Part shown: in pieces, positions 52,649 through 60,874 of the stretch
Layout: the number at the start of each line of letters is the position of its first letter
How positions within the stretch are numbered: position 1 is the first letter of the stretch
Assembly (NCBI GenBank): GCA_947591155.1
Contig: CANQDA010000003.1
Coordinates: 62,001 to 126,000 of the forward strand
From: an uncultured Lachnospiraceae bacterium
Lineage (GTDB): Bacteria; Bacillota; Clostridia; Lachnospirales; Lachnospiraceae
Direction: 5' to 3'
DNA: 64,000 nucleotides
Position numbers and translations under genes: made by a program
Notes under the pieces: generated by a model
Seen by the model: the letters and a program-made list of their open reading frames with translations, nothing else
Database searches by the model: none
Told to the model about the DNA's origin: nothing

Positions 52649-52714
52649 TCACATCACCTCCGCTAACGCACTGAATATTTTCCTGTTATTGGCATCTGTC
52701 TTATAGGAAAATTC
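52649..52714 (-). pseudogene. C-terminal scar of a C26 amidotransferase gene
   Basis: Minus-strand codons read EFSYKTDANNRKIFSALAEVM then stop. They align with EFSYKTDVNSRRIFRALVEA near the end of the intact C26 protein at 45.7 kb, with DNA identity across ATCTGTCTTATAGGAAAATT. Nothing of the rest of the gene remains upstream. It is probably the edge of an old rearrangement or insertion. Confidence 0.75.
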
Positions 52715-52777
52715 ATTACGCACGAAAAAGAGCACCAGATTTCTCTGATGCCCTCTACAGTGATTCTCATTCGATCG

Positions 52778-53215
52778 TTACAGCTTTCCTTCGCCGCCCA
52801 TCCTTCTCGTCATCTCCTCAATTCTTTCAAGAGGAAAAGGCGGCTGCCCCAAAGGTTTCATTGCAATAGACATAAGCTTCATGGGATTATCATCCGCTGC
52901 GACTCGGTTGGAGCTGAATGCTCCGCATCTTTTGCATCTGTGAATGATCGCCCATTCCCCTTTGTTTCTTACCCACACAGATATAGGTTCCATGTGTCCG
53001 CCGCAATCAGATTCTCTGTCGCCCGGCTCAATATCCACATGTAAGCTGTACAGGCAATTGGGGCAATGATTCCTGTGATTGCTGCCGGCGCCTTCCGGCA
53101 CGACGATTCTGCCGCAATTTTTACATACAAACGTATCGTTGCATGGATGCGTTTTATAATAGCATTTTTCGTATAGCTTTCGTTTGTTCTCTCTATTCAC
53201 TTTCGGATCCTCCAT
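52778..53215 (-). CDS. RNHCP-domain zinc-ribbon protein
   Basis: 145 aa from ATG 53215 (MEDPKVNRENKRKLYEKC); the ribosome binding site is weak and the start overlaps the upstream gene end by 23 bp, so longer forms cannot be excluded. The RNHCP family signature is very clear: FVCKNCGRIVVPEGAGS, NHRNHCPNCLYSLHVD, PGDRESDCGGHMEPI, and GEWAIIHRCKRCGAFSSNRVAADDNP. Four Cys pairs suggest one or two zinc sites. Function of the family is not known. Confidence 0.88.
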   Translation of the reverse strand: MEDPKVNRENKRKLYEKCYYKTHPCNDTFVCKNCGRIVVPEGAGSNHRNHCPNCLYSLHVDIEPGDRESDCGGHMEPISVWVRNKGEWAIIHRCKRCGAFSSNRVAADDNPMKLMSIAMKPLGQPPFPLERIEEMTRRMGGEGKL

Positions 53216-53498
53216 TCTCTTCTTGTATGGAGGATTCATATTCATGTATGATTCTCTGGATCCTTTTCTCCGAGAGGAAATACATGCTGCCAAGCTCTGC
53301 GGCAGTTGCGCCCGAAAAGTACCTTTTCACGATCTCCTTGTTTCGTTTCGCCAGCCTGTCTCTGGCGCCACTCTTTTCACCCCACGATAATATGTTTTCA
53401 TCCCTTCGCGGAATGTATAAAACTTTGCCGTCAACGTACCTTTGAATTTCTCTGATCAAATTTTCCGGCAAAATTTCGGCTGCGTTAATATAGCTCAT
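53193..53498 (-). CDS. CD3324-family protein (Mor/HTH-like)
   Basis: 101 aa with AGGAGG 7 nt before the ATG (MSYINAAEILPENLIREIQRYVDGKVLYIPRRDE). WGEKSGARDRLAKRNKEIVKRYFSGATAAELGSMYFLSEKRIQRIIHEY shows a compact helix-turn-helix as in CD3324-like and Mor-type proteins. It overlaps the RNHCP gene. A small hairpin overlaps the ribosome binding site and a second 11-bp inverted repeat lies just upstream, so its translation may be controlled. Confidence 0.8.
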   Translation of the reverse strand: MSYINAAEILPENLIREIQRYVDGKVLYIPRRDENILSWGEKSGARDRLAKRNKEIVKRYFSGATAAELGSMYFLSEKRIQRIIHEYESSIQEENGGSESE

Positions 53499-53507
53499 AT
53501 GCGTCCT

Positions 53508-53566
53508 CCTAATGTAGCATTAGGGTGCAATGGCTATAGCACTTAATTATTTGCAATAGCCATTGC
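53508..53566 (-). promoter_or_regulatory. Two leader hairpins of the CD3324 gene
   Basis: CCTAATG-TAG-CATTAGG (53508-53524) pairs with part of the AGGAGG site. GCAATGGCTAT and ATAGCCATTGC (53527-53537 and 53556-53566) form a second perfect 11-bp stem directly upstream. Confidence 0.55.
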
Positions 53567-53683
53567 TATTGCGCCGTCTCCTTATAGTTCTTCATACAAC
53601 ACCGTTTAACCTTTCTGTTTGCTTTATTTTTGTTCAGGATAACATATAAACAGGAATATTGGCAACCTCGTTTTCAAATTAAA

Positions 53684-54283
53684 CTATTCTTGTCTGTCGC
53701 GGCGTAAGCTATTGCATATCGTGTAAACCACGCCCTTTTTTTCTTCCTTTACCCGGAAACTGATATCCGTGAGATCCGTCTGTTCGAACAGCTCCGGCAG
53801 GTCGTCTGAAATTCCCTGACCCGTGTATTTCAGATAAGCTTCCTTCATCGTCCACAGCCTGGTAAATTCGGCCGCGGGATCCGAGGCGGACCAAATGCGG
53901 CGTTTTTCCGCTTCGCTGCAGCAGCCGCACAGGGCGTCGTCCAAAAAAGCCGGGATCTCCTCTATGTCGCAGCCTACCTCCTGTTCGTCGATCACGCACA
54001 GGACGCCCCGTCTGCAGTGGCTTAAGTTAAAATAAATACCGGGATGATCCCACAGATACGGTTTTCCGTTTTCCCCGTAGGAGAACACCGGATCCTCCCG
54101 TATCCCGTACTCCCGGCAAAGCCCTTCCTTTAAAAGCAGGTATGCTTTTGCGCAGAGTACCCGGTCTGTCCGGAAGCGGTACTCCATGACCCTTCTCCTT
54201 CTCCATGCGGGAAGAAGGAGAAGGTCGCGCGCCAGCTGTTCTTCACTTACCGATTCCGGTTCCTCAAATAATAGAATCTTCAT
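53684..54283 (-). CDS. Sfp-type 4'-phosphopantetheinyl transferase
   Basis: 199 aa from ATG 54283 (MKILLFEEPESVSEEQ), with GGAG six nt upstream. The motifs FNLSHC (85-90), GCDIEE with Asp106 and Glu108, and WTMKEAYLKYTGQG (Glu148) are the Sfp active site. It converts apo carrier domains to the holo form with coenzyme A. As the last gene of the NRPS run, it should prime the carrier domain of the synthetase and possibly the free acyl carrier protein at 7.0 kb. Size (about 200 aa) is short but normal for Clostridia. Confidence 0.93.
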   Translation of the reverse strand: MKILLFEEPESVSEEQLARDLLLLPAWRRRRVMEYRFRTDRVLCAKAYLLLKEGLCREYGIREDPVFSYGENGKPYLWDHPGIYFNLSHCRRGVLCVIDEQEVGCDIEEIPAFLDDALCGCCSEAEKRRIWSASDPAAEFTRLWTMKEAYLKYTGQGISDDLPELFEQTDLTDISFRVKEEKKGVVYTICNSLRRDRQE

Positions 54284-54345
54284 ACCAATCTCCATTCCGA
54301 CGCCTTTCAGTCAGAGGCACAAAGTAATGAAAAAGTTATTTTTCT
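54284..54345 (-). repeat. Duplicated leader, copy 1 (before the PPTase)
   Basis: About 60 bp on the minus strand: ACTTTTTCATTACTTTGTGCC, then TCTGACTGAAAGGCGTCGG, ending directly at the PPTase start. It matches copy 2 closely except for the loop between GTGCC and GGCG. Confidence 0.7.
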
Positions 54346-54388
54346 TACTGTCACACTCCCCAGAACATAAACAGATTCCAATAGCAGC

Positions 54389-55273
54389 TCACACGGCAAA
54401 AAATTTGTATGCCGCTTCGTCGATCACTTCCAAGCTCTCCTTCAGATCGAGACGATAGGCCGGAAACGCGTGCGTCAGCTCCTTCTTTCCCGTATAGTAC
54501 AGCAGCCTGCAGCTCTGGCCGCTCTTTTTTAGCGCGTCCGCGTATTTTAAAGTGTACTTCTTTAAGAAGTCCGCGTCGCTCGATACCAGAAGCATCGGAG
54601 GAAGGCCGCGCATGACCTCCGGATCCTCCGGGTTCATGTACCGCATGAATTCTCTGTCAAGGCATTTTTTTCCGTAAATCTGCAGCGGATAGGCCGCTCC
54701 TATAAGATCCGCCTTCTTCGTGTAGAACATCCCGCTGAAGAAAGCCATTCTCCGGATCTGCAGGCCGGAGACGGGGCAGCCGATCTTTTCCCGTATCCGC
54801 TCTGAATTGTGCATGGCAGCCGTGTAGAGCGTCAGGTATGCGCCCGCGCTCTCCGCGACCGCATAAACCCTGTTTCTGTCGCCGTTATAGTGGGGAAGCA
54901 GCGCTTCCGCCTGCCGGAATCCCGCGCAGATATCCGCGATCTCCTGACAGGCGTCCGCCTCCGTGAGCAGCCGGTATTCCAGGTTGAATACCAGAAAGCC
55001 TCTGCGCGCCAGCTCCTGACAGATGGCGCTCGTCAGCTTCCGGCTGCCCACATAGAGTCCGCCGCCGTGTACCATGAGAATGACGGGCAGTCTGATCCCC
55101 GCGTATTTTTTCGCCCGGTAGATATCCAGAAACAGGGGATTGTGACTGCCGCCCGAATACGCGACGTCAAGCTGCGCTTCGATGTCGTCTGCGACCGCCG
55201 TATTTTGACTGTCGTAATATGGCTCCGCTTTTTTCTGCACATTTTTTGAAAAATAGTACAAGATCGTTTTCAT
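54389..55273 (-). CDS. Alpha/beta hydrolase, free-standing paralogue of the fused one
   Basis: 294 aa from ATG 55273 (MKTILYYFSKNVQKKAEPYYD). HSL-like esterase: oxyanion HGGG at 69-72, nucleophile Ser142 in AESAGAY, Asp in SSDADFLKK and His in THAFP. It aligns along its length with residues 45-300 of the next protein: the shared RRGFLVFNLEYRL-type, YMNPEDPEV and LLYYTGKKELTHAF-type segments show a local duplication. The substrate is likely an ester or thioester made by the pathway. The leader before it is also shared with the PPTase gene. Confidence 0.85.
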   Translation of the reverse strand: MKTILYYFSKNVQKKAEPYYDSQNTAVADDIEAQLDVAYSGGSHNPLFLDIYRAKKYAGIRLPVILMVHGGGLYVGSRKLTSAICQELARRGFLVFNLEYRLLTEADACQEIADICAGFRQAEALLPHYNGDRNRVYAVAESAGAYLTLYTAAMHNSERIREKIGCPVSGLQIRRMAFFSGMFYTKKADLIGAAYPLQIYGKKCLDREFMRYMNPEDPEVMRGLPPMLLVSSDADFLKKYTLKYADALKKSGQSCRLLYYTGKKELTHAFPAYRLDLKESLEVIDEAAYKFFAV

Positions 55274-55338
55274 AGGAATCCCCATTCCGTCGCCTTTTGG
55301 TTGACGGCACAAATAATAATGAAAAAGTTGCTTTTTAC
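55274..55338 (-). repeat. Duplicated leader, copy 2 (before the free hydrolase)
   Basis: Fills almost the whole gap between the fused gene and the free hydrolase. ACTTTTTCATTATTATTTGTGCC, split here as ACTTTTTCATTAT and TATTTGTGCC, then GTCAACCAAAAGGCGACGG, then the start region. Identity with copy 1 is about 80 percent outside the loop. Confidence 0.7.
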
Positions 55339-55339
55339 A

Positions 55340-57787
55340 CTATTTCTCTACGTAATAGTCAACCGTGCTCGCGTCAAACAGGACTCCCAGCACATCCATC
55401 AGCAACCTGCTCGGTCCCTTGTCCTCGGCTCCTTTTGCAGAAGCCCCGGTCCCGGAGACTTCCGCTTTCTTTTCCTTTTGCTCCTTTATGCTGTCCTTCG
55501 TCATGGAGAGCAGCGCAAGCGCCTTGCTCACACGCTGTATATGCCTGTTCCAGTCCTCAGTCTTCTCCAGGCGTTTCTTTCTGGCTTCGTCTGTCTCTCC
55601 AAGAGCCAGACCGGATCCCGGCGCATACGGAAGCTGCGGCATGAGCGGGGGCAGCGGAAACGGTACAAACGCCGGCGCCACCGATCCTGCAGTCGCGCCG
55701 TCCCCGTAGGCGACGTCAGCGGCATAATCCCCGGCGTGCGACTTTTCGGCCTTCACCTCCGCCTTGGCGCCCCTTTCCTCCAGGAACTGTCTGATCTGTG
55801 CAAGCTCTTCCTTCGTGACTGTCTTATCCTCGATACAGATCTGATCGATGCTCGCAAAATTGACCGGTTTTTCTTCCCCGCGCCACTGCCGCACCAGGGA
55901 CGCATACACAAGGAGCGTATCCACATGATAGGCTTCCACGGCCCTGCTGTACGTTCCGCTGTACCCCGCCTTGTAGGTCATCAGCACGGAATCGTTGAGC
56001 AAAAGCGCCTGATGAAGCTGTTTCGCCAGGGAATGTGTGTTATACAGGTCCAGTGTCAGGCCGATGAACCGACGGTGCTTATGTTTCCCGTACCCTTCAA
56101 GGGCGATCGCGTTGATCTGCTCATCGGAGAAGGAAACCGCGCTGTATTCCCCGGTGTCGTCTTTCTGCGTGTGAAGCGCCATGCTGGTACTTGCGCAGGA
56201 TTTCGCCGCATAGGAGATCGGCGTCGCCTCATATTTTGCCAGCAGCTCCGGCATAAACAACGCGCCTTCCACCTTCTTCAGCTGCAGCTCGTTGTCTCTG
56301 GCCGCGCGCTTCTCGCTTTCGCTCGCGCAGGGGCCTGCCGCCTCTGTGTGCAGGACGATGATGCTTTTCAGGCCGATCTCTTCTCTTTCTTCTGTCAGCC
56401 TGCGCAGCAGCGCGGGCGTGATCTCATAATCTGTAAGGATCAGGTCCGTGAGCTTTTCTTTTTTGATCAGTTCGATCAGCTGCCCGGTTTTTTGTGCCAG
56501 CGGGTACGGCAGCATGGAGATGAACGCGCCCGTCATGTCAAGGGCGTAAAAGCTGCTTGCCGCCTCCGCCGTCATCGCGCCTAAGATACCGACGCGGGCG
56601 GAGCCTTTTTCGGACATCCCCAGCGCGGAGAAGACCTCCGCGTATTTCTTCCACTGGCGCAGCATCTGGCGGTAGGTGTATTTTCTGCTGTCGTCCACGA
56701 CCGCCACCGCGTCCAGCTTATCCTTCGATTCTGAGTTCATGCCGGATATGGCTTCCCAGAGCCTCTGTCTGGCAAAGGCGCCCTCTGCGATCTCCTGCTC
56801 GATCTCTTTCGCCCTCTTCTTCTCTCCGGAACTCGTCTTCTGTCTCGCTTTGGCGAGAGCTGCCTGCTCCTCAAAGAATTTCACCATCTTGTCGTTCGCG
56901 TCCTTACTCTGCGGCAGGTACGGCCTTGAGAAGTTGAAGGTGTGGAACAGATCCGATTCTCCGTAATAGAGAAGCTTTGTGGTCTTGCCCGCGTTCTTCA
57001 GCGCCTTGTGAAACATGAGCGTATAGTTGTTCAAAAAGTCTCCTCTCGCCGTCACCAGGAAGGTAGGCGGAAGGTTGTTGATGATCTCCGGATGCTCCGG
57101 GTTCATGTACTGAAGGAACTTTTTGTCATCAAACTTATCGCCGTAAAACTGCTCGGCAAGGAGCATTCCCAGAAGGTCGTCGCCGTTGGTGTAAAACATT
57201 CCGCCGGACAGTCCCAGCGCTTTGAAGGTCATTCTGCTGGGTTTATAGCCGATGGCGTCCTGCAGCTTTTTGGATCTTTTCATCGCGGCCGTGTAAATGG
57301 CGAGAAAAGCTCCCCCACTGTCAGCCGTCAGGAAGATCCTGGTCGGATCCACATCGTACTCGACGATCTTTTTGCCGACATAGTCCATTCCGGCGCAGAC
57401 ATCGTCCAGCTGTTCGCAGATGGTAGCTCTGGGCGCAAGCCGGTATTCGATCGCAAACACCAGATATCCCCTGGAGGCCATCTCCCTGCCCAGCTTGAGG
57501 GAGATCTTGCGGTCTCCCGTCACCAGACCGCCGCCATGGATGCTCACGATCACGGGGAGCTCCTTGCCGTCGTACTCCGATCCTACCGGTTTGAAAATAT
57601 CCATTGCCAGAGGAACTCCGGCGCGGTTGATATAGGGGAAGTTCAGCGATTCCTCCACGTTGGGCGGCACTTCGTCCTTCGCGGAGGGATTCGTGGGATT
57701 GCGCGCCCCGACGCCCTGCAAAACCTCCAGGGCAACGCGGACGCCGATCCTGCGGACGTTTCCCATAACAGTTCTCTCGTGTTTCAT
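55340..57787 (-). CDS. Hydrolase fused to a catalytically dead AMP-ligase domain
   Basis: 815 aa from ATG 57787 (MKHERTVMGNVRRIG), with GGAGGG seven nt upstream. Residues 45-300: esterase with HGGG (84-87), Ser157, Asp250, His282, all present. Residues 350-650: a domain clearly related to the N-terminal part of the ligase encoded next (shared TYRQM...KYAEVFSAL). The ATP P-loop LHTSGTTKG of the ligase is here LHTQKDDTG (538-546), and motifs A5-A10 are missing, so it cannot adenylate. A Pro-rich linker with LMPQLPYAPG (715-723) and a helical tail follow. It overlaps nothing; 32 bp separate it from the ligase gene. The dead domain may act as a binding or assembly module. Confidence 0.85.
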   Translation of the reverse strand: MKHERTVMGNVRRIGVRVALEVLQGVGARNPTNPSAKDEVPPNVEESLNFPYINRAGVPLAMDIFKPVGSEYDGKELPVIVSIHGGGLVTGDRKISLKLGREMASRGYLVFAIEYRLAPRATICEQLDDVCAGMDYVGKKIVEYDVDPTRIFLTADSGGAFLAIYTAAMKRSKKLQDAIGYKPSRMTFKALGLSGGMFYTNGDDLLGMLLAEQFYGDKFDDKKFLQYMNPEHPEIINNLPPTFLVTARGDFLNNYTLMFHKALKNAGKTTKLLYYGESDLFHTFNFSRPYLPQSKDANDKMVKFFEEQAALAKARQKTSSGEKKRAKEIEQEIAEGAFARQRLWEAISGMNSESKDKLDAVAVVDDSRKYTYRQMLRQWKKYAEVFSALGMSEKGSARVGILGAMTAEAASSFYALDMTGAFISMLPYPLAQKTGQLIELIKKEKLTDLILTDYEITPALLRRLTEEREEIGLKSIIVLHTEAAGPCASESEKRAARDNELQLKKVEGALFMPELLAKYEATPISYAAKSCASTSMALHTQKDDTGEYSAVSFSDEQINAIALEGYGKHKHRRFIGLTLDLYNTHSLAKQLHQALLLNDSVLMTYKAGYSGTYSRAVEAYHVDTLLVYASLVRQWRGEEKPVNFASIDQICIEDKTVTKEELAQIRQFLEERGAKAEVKAEKSHAGDYAADVAYGDGATAGSVAPAFVPFPLPPLMPQLPYAPGSGLALGETDEARKKRLEKTEDWNRHIQRVSKALALLSMTKDSIKEQKEKKAEVSGTGASAKGAEDKGPSRLLMDVLGVLFDASTVDYYVEK

Positions 57788-57819
57788 GTCATTTCCCTCC
57801 TCTCGTTTCCCCGCCGTCC

Positions 57820-60315
57820 TCACGGATTCACCGGCGGAGTAAACAGCGGCATGTACGGTACCTGCGGCATCTGCATCGTCTGCGGCTGCGCGCCCGCCTG
57901 CTGCGGCATGTACGGCACCTGCGGCATCTGTACCATCTGCGGCTGCGCGCCTGTCTGCTGCGGCATATACGATACCTGCGGCATCTGCATCATCTGCGGC
58001 TGCGCGCCCGTCTGCTGCAGTATGTACGGCATCTGGGGCATCTGAGCCTGCGTGCCCGCCTGCTGCAGTATGTACGGCATCTGGGGCATCTGAGCCTGCG
58101 TGCCCGCCTGCTGCGGCGCGTACTGCATCTGCGGCATATTCTGCATCAGCTGCATCTGCTGCATGGAAATATAGTTCATCATCTGCGTCAGGCTGTTCAT
58201 GATCTGCATACCCATGGCCTGCGCCATATTGAAGAACTGCATCATCATCTCAACCGGCTGCTGGTACAGTCTCTGCTGTCCTTTTGCAAATACCTCCAGC
58301 ATGATCTTGGAATTTGCGATCCTTCCGGCGGCGTTCAGCACCGTGTCATCCGCTGTGGTGCTCTTTACGCTCTCCACGATCTGGGAGAGCTCATCCGGGA
58401 TCGCGCCGTTTCCGACAGAATTCGACTCGTCGGCGTCGTACTCGAGGAGAACATCCTTAAGCGCGCCGTTCCACTTTACCGGACGGATCACATATCTGGC
58501 TCCTGTGACGCCGCCCCCCGTGATCTTGTAGATGTCTACCTTGCCGTTTGCGTTGTGCGGGATCTGATCTACCATCACGCACTGCACCGGAAGATTGGTC
58601 TCTTCCGCCTTTCCGTTGTTGATAAAGACGTTCATCAGAGCGTCTTTTACGATCGCTGCCGGCTCTTTGCCCCGGTCGGCCGCCGTCTGCACATAGAGCA
58701 CCGGCACCGTGTCGTGGGTCATGATCTTGTCGAACCACGGAACTACCGCGCACGCCTCGATACCCGGCTCCGCGGCCACCTGCGATTCCACCAGACCGGC
58801 GTTGAACCTGATCCCTTCGTTGTTCACAAAGAAACGGTTTGCGCGGCCCTGCCATCTGAGGCTGCCGTCCTTGTTGACGCCGACCACATCGTTTGTGCAG
58901 ATATAGGGAACGCCGTCGATCATCTCCGGCTCAAAGAAGGATTCGTCGCCGATCTTTCCCTCACTGATCGAATCGGAGCTGATATACAGAACGCCCGTGT
59001 GTTTGTCCTCGACGGAATAGAATTTTTTCTCATTTTCATCGAAGATCCTGATCTTTACCCCGGGCAGCGGAAGCCCGATGGAGTCGTCCTCCACCTCGTC
59101 CGTCTGGATGATGCAGGCGCCGCCTGTCTCGGACATGCCGTAACCGTTGATAAAGGCCGCGTTTCCGCCTCTCGCCTTCACGATCTCGTCATAACGCTTT
59201 CTCGCCTCGGCCGACAGATAGGAGCCGCCGAAGACGATCAGTTTTACAGACGAGAAATCCGGCAGGCATTCCGGCGGCATCTTCGCCCAGATCTCAAAAT
59301 AGAACGGCGTGATGAAGAGAATGTTCACCTTGTAGTGTTCGATCGCCTTCAGGGCAAAGGGATTGCTCGTCGCCATCGGCGGAATGAGCACGCTGCACCC
59401 GAAGGCGAGCGGCGCGTGGAGCTGATCCGCAAGCCCGTACACGGACGTCGCCACCATGAAACACATAGATACCGCCCCGTTTTCAAACTGTTTGGCCTTT
59501 CCGCTCCTGATCAGGCTTTCCGCCGCCGCGTTTAGGGCGATATCAGACAGCGGCGCCGGTTTGCTGATGCCCTTGGTCGTGCCGGAGGTATGGAGGATAA
59601 ACGCGTCTTTTTCAAATACATCCGGACCGTATTTGATCGTCGTCGCCTCATACTCATTCAGCAGATCGTCCATGAACAGAGCGCCCTGCACCCTCTTAAG
59701 CTGCGCGTAATTGCTGTTGCTCAACCGGATGAGCTCCGGCTCCATGTTCTCGTTTTCCAGGGAAACCCGCGCCACGATGATGTTGCGGAGTCCAAGCTTC
59801 GTCTTTTTCCTGAGAATGCTTACCAGCAATTTGCTGTTGACCACCAGGTCGTTGATAAACAGATCTGTGATCTTTTCTGTCTCGATCACTTTCTCGAGCG
59901 GATATTTGTCAGATATCGTGTACGGCGGCAGCCCCGCGACGGATGCGCCGGTCATGTTCGCCGCATAGATCGCGAACGAAGATTCGACCGAAGTGCAGTC
60001 GAAGACGGCCATGCGTGAGTGGTTCTCCGCCGTAATGTTCAAGGCGGAAAATACTTCCGCGTACTTCTCCCAGGCGCGGAACATCTGGCGATAGGTATAG
60101 GTCCTGTCCATGGAAATAAGAGCGACCCTGTCTAATCTCTCGTCGCTTGCGGAGTTTTTCTCCACGATGTATTTCCAGCTCTTCATGCGGATCGCTTCCG
60201 CATCCAGTTCATTTTTCTCTTTTGCCCGCCCCGCGGCCGCAGTCTCAGGGATCTCATTCTCGCCCGCGATTTCCTGCATTGCGCCGCCATTCGTGTTTTC
60301 ATTGATCGGACTCAT
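57820..60315 (-). CDS. AMP-forming ligase (ANL superfamily) with MPQ-x-PY repeat tail
   Basis: 831 aa, with GAGGAG 8 nt upstream. Residues 1-600 are a full ANL ligase: P-loop LHTSGTTKG (241-249), A5 GYGMSETGG (391-399), Asp476 and Arg491 in the hinge region (NDVVGVNKDGSLRWQGR), and Lys592 in HNANGKVD. It would activate a carboxylic acid as an acyl-adenylate. No carrier domain is fused. After a helical Met-rich stretch (685-725), six motifs MPQ(M/V)PY lie 16, 16, 19, 19 and 19 residues apart (starts 727-816), separated by QQAGAQPQ-like spacers. The same motif occurs in the next gene and in the fused hydrolase. Substrate unknown. Confidence 0.9.
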   Translation of the reverse strand: MSPINENTNGGAMQEIAGENEIPETAAAGRAKEKNELDAEAIRMKSWKYIVEKNSASDERLDRVALISMDRTYTYRQMFRAWEKYAEVFSALNITAENHSRMAVFDCTSVESSFAIYAANMTGASVAGLPPYTISDKYPLEKVIETEKITDLFINDLVVNSKLLVSILRKKTKLGLRNIIVARVSLENENMEPELIRLSNSNYAQLKRVQGALFMDDLLNEYEATTIKYGPDVFEKDAFILHTSGTTKGISKPAPLSDIALNAAAESLIRSGKAKQFENGAVSMCFMVATSVYGLADQLHAPLAFGCSVLIPPMATSNPFALKAIEHYKVNILFITPFYFEIWAKMPPECLPDFSSVKLIVFGGSYLSAEARKRYDEIVKARGGNAAFINGYGMSETGGACIIQTDEVEDDSIGLPLPGVKIRIFDENEKKFYSVEDKHTGVLYISSDSISEGKIGDESFFEPEMIDGVPYICTNDVVGVNKDGSLRWQGRANRFFVNNEGIRFNAGLVESQVAAEPGIEACAVVPWFDKIMTHDTVPVLYVQTAADRGKEPAAIVKDALMNVFINNGKAEETNLPVQCVMVDQIPHNANGKVDIYKITGGGVTGARYVIRPVKWNGALKDVLLEYDADESNSVGNGAIPDELSQIVESVKSTTADDTVLNAAGRIANSKIMLEVFAKGQQRLYQQPVEMMMQFFNMAQAMGMQIMNSLTQMMNYISMQQMQLMQNMPQMQYAPQQAGTQAQMPQMPYILQQAGTQAQMPQMPYILQQTGAQPQMMQMPQVSYMPQQTGAQPQMVQMPQVPYMPQQAGAQPQTMQMPQVPYMPLFTPPVNP
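57850..58137 (-). repeat. Tandem repeat coding for MPQ-x-PY units of the ligase tail
   Basis: Two units of 48 bp and then units of 57 bp encode MPQMPY or MPQVPY with spacers such as QQAGAQPQ. The DNA of units is more similar within each size class, showing recent local duplication. Confidence 0.85.
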
Positions 60316-60396
60316 CGTATTCTCCTCTCTTCTATGTTCTGTTTACATTCTATATCGGCAGGCGCCGGGGTGCGGCGTCCGCGCTCCTTTGCCGTG

Positions 60397-60831
60397 TTAT
60401 TTTTCTTCTTCCTTGGTAGCTGCTGCCGGCGCAAACGCATACGGCATTGGCGGCATCGGCGGTGCGGCCGGCTGTTCGCCTGCCTTCGGCGCAAACGCGT
60501 ACGGCGTCTGTGGCGTCTGCACATCGCATGCATTCGGCGCCGCTAGCGACCCGAACATGTACGGCATTTGCGGCATCGCCGGCGCGGCCGACTGCTCGCC
60601 TGCCTTCGGTCCAAACGTATATGGCATCTGCGGCGTCGCCGGCGCGGCGGGCTGCTCATCTGCCTTCGGCGCAAACGCGTACGGCATTGGCGGCGTCTGC
60701 GCCGCGCATGCATTCGACACCGCTATCGGCCCGAACATGTACGGCATCTGCGGCATCACCGGCGCGCCCTCCTGCGGCTTACCCATTGTGAACGGTGCGT
60801 AGCCATTGAACGGATTCTGTTGGTTTTTCAT
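60397..60831 (-). CDS. Low-complexity protein with six exact 20-aa PxMPY repeats
   Basis: 144 aa, with AAGGAGG at 8-nt spacing (MKNQQNPFNGYAPFTMGKPQ). The PY-type motifs PQMPY, PPMPY or PQTPY begin at residues 28, 48, 68, 88, 108 and 128, exactly 20 apart, each followed by xFxP. Two spacer types alternate: one with KAGEQPAAP and one with SNACAAQ or PNACDVQ, so the larger unit is 40 residues with a Cys in one half. No signal, membrane segment or charged domain besides the KEEEK end. It sits between the NRPS and the ligase. It may be a scaffold or a repeat precursor. I know of no family. Confidence 0.8.
   Translation of the reverse strand: MKNQQNPFNGYAPFTMGKPQEGAPVMPQMPYMFGPIAVSNACAAQTPPMPYAFAPKADEQPAAPATPQMPYTFGPKAGEQSAAPAMPQMPYMFGSLAAPNACDVQTPQTPYAFAPKAGEQPAAPPMPPMPYAFAPAAATKEEEK
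60427..60756 (-). repeat. 60-bp tandem repeat of the PxMPY protein
   Basis: Six units of 60 bp, grouped as three 120-bp pairs because spacer types alternate. Units of the same type are close to identical in DNA. Confidence 0.85.
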
Positions 60832-60874
60832 ATGAATTCCTCCTTTTATAATAAACTTTTATCATTTCTTCCCC

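Noticed and set aside
60427..60756. Possible CRISPR array in the 60-bp repeats
   Set aside because: Repeats encode an exact 20-aa period in frame, and spacer segments also repeat.
60110..60802. Plus-strand Gly/Ala/Tyr-rich repeat frame
   Set aside because: Generated by the 60-bp repeat of the minus-strand protein; no start signals.
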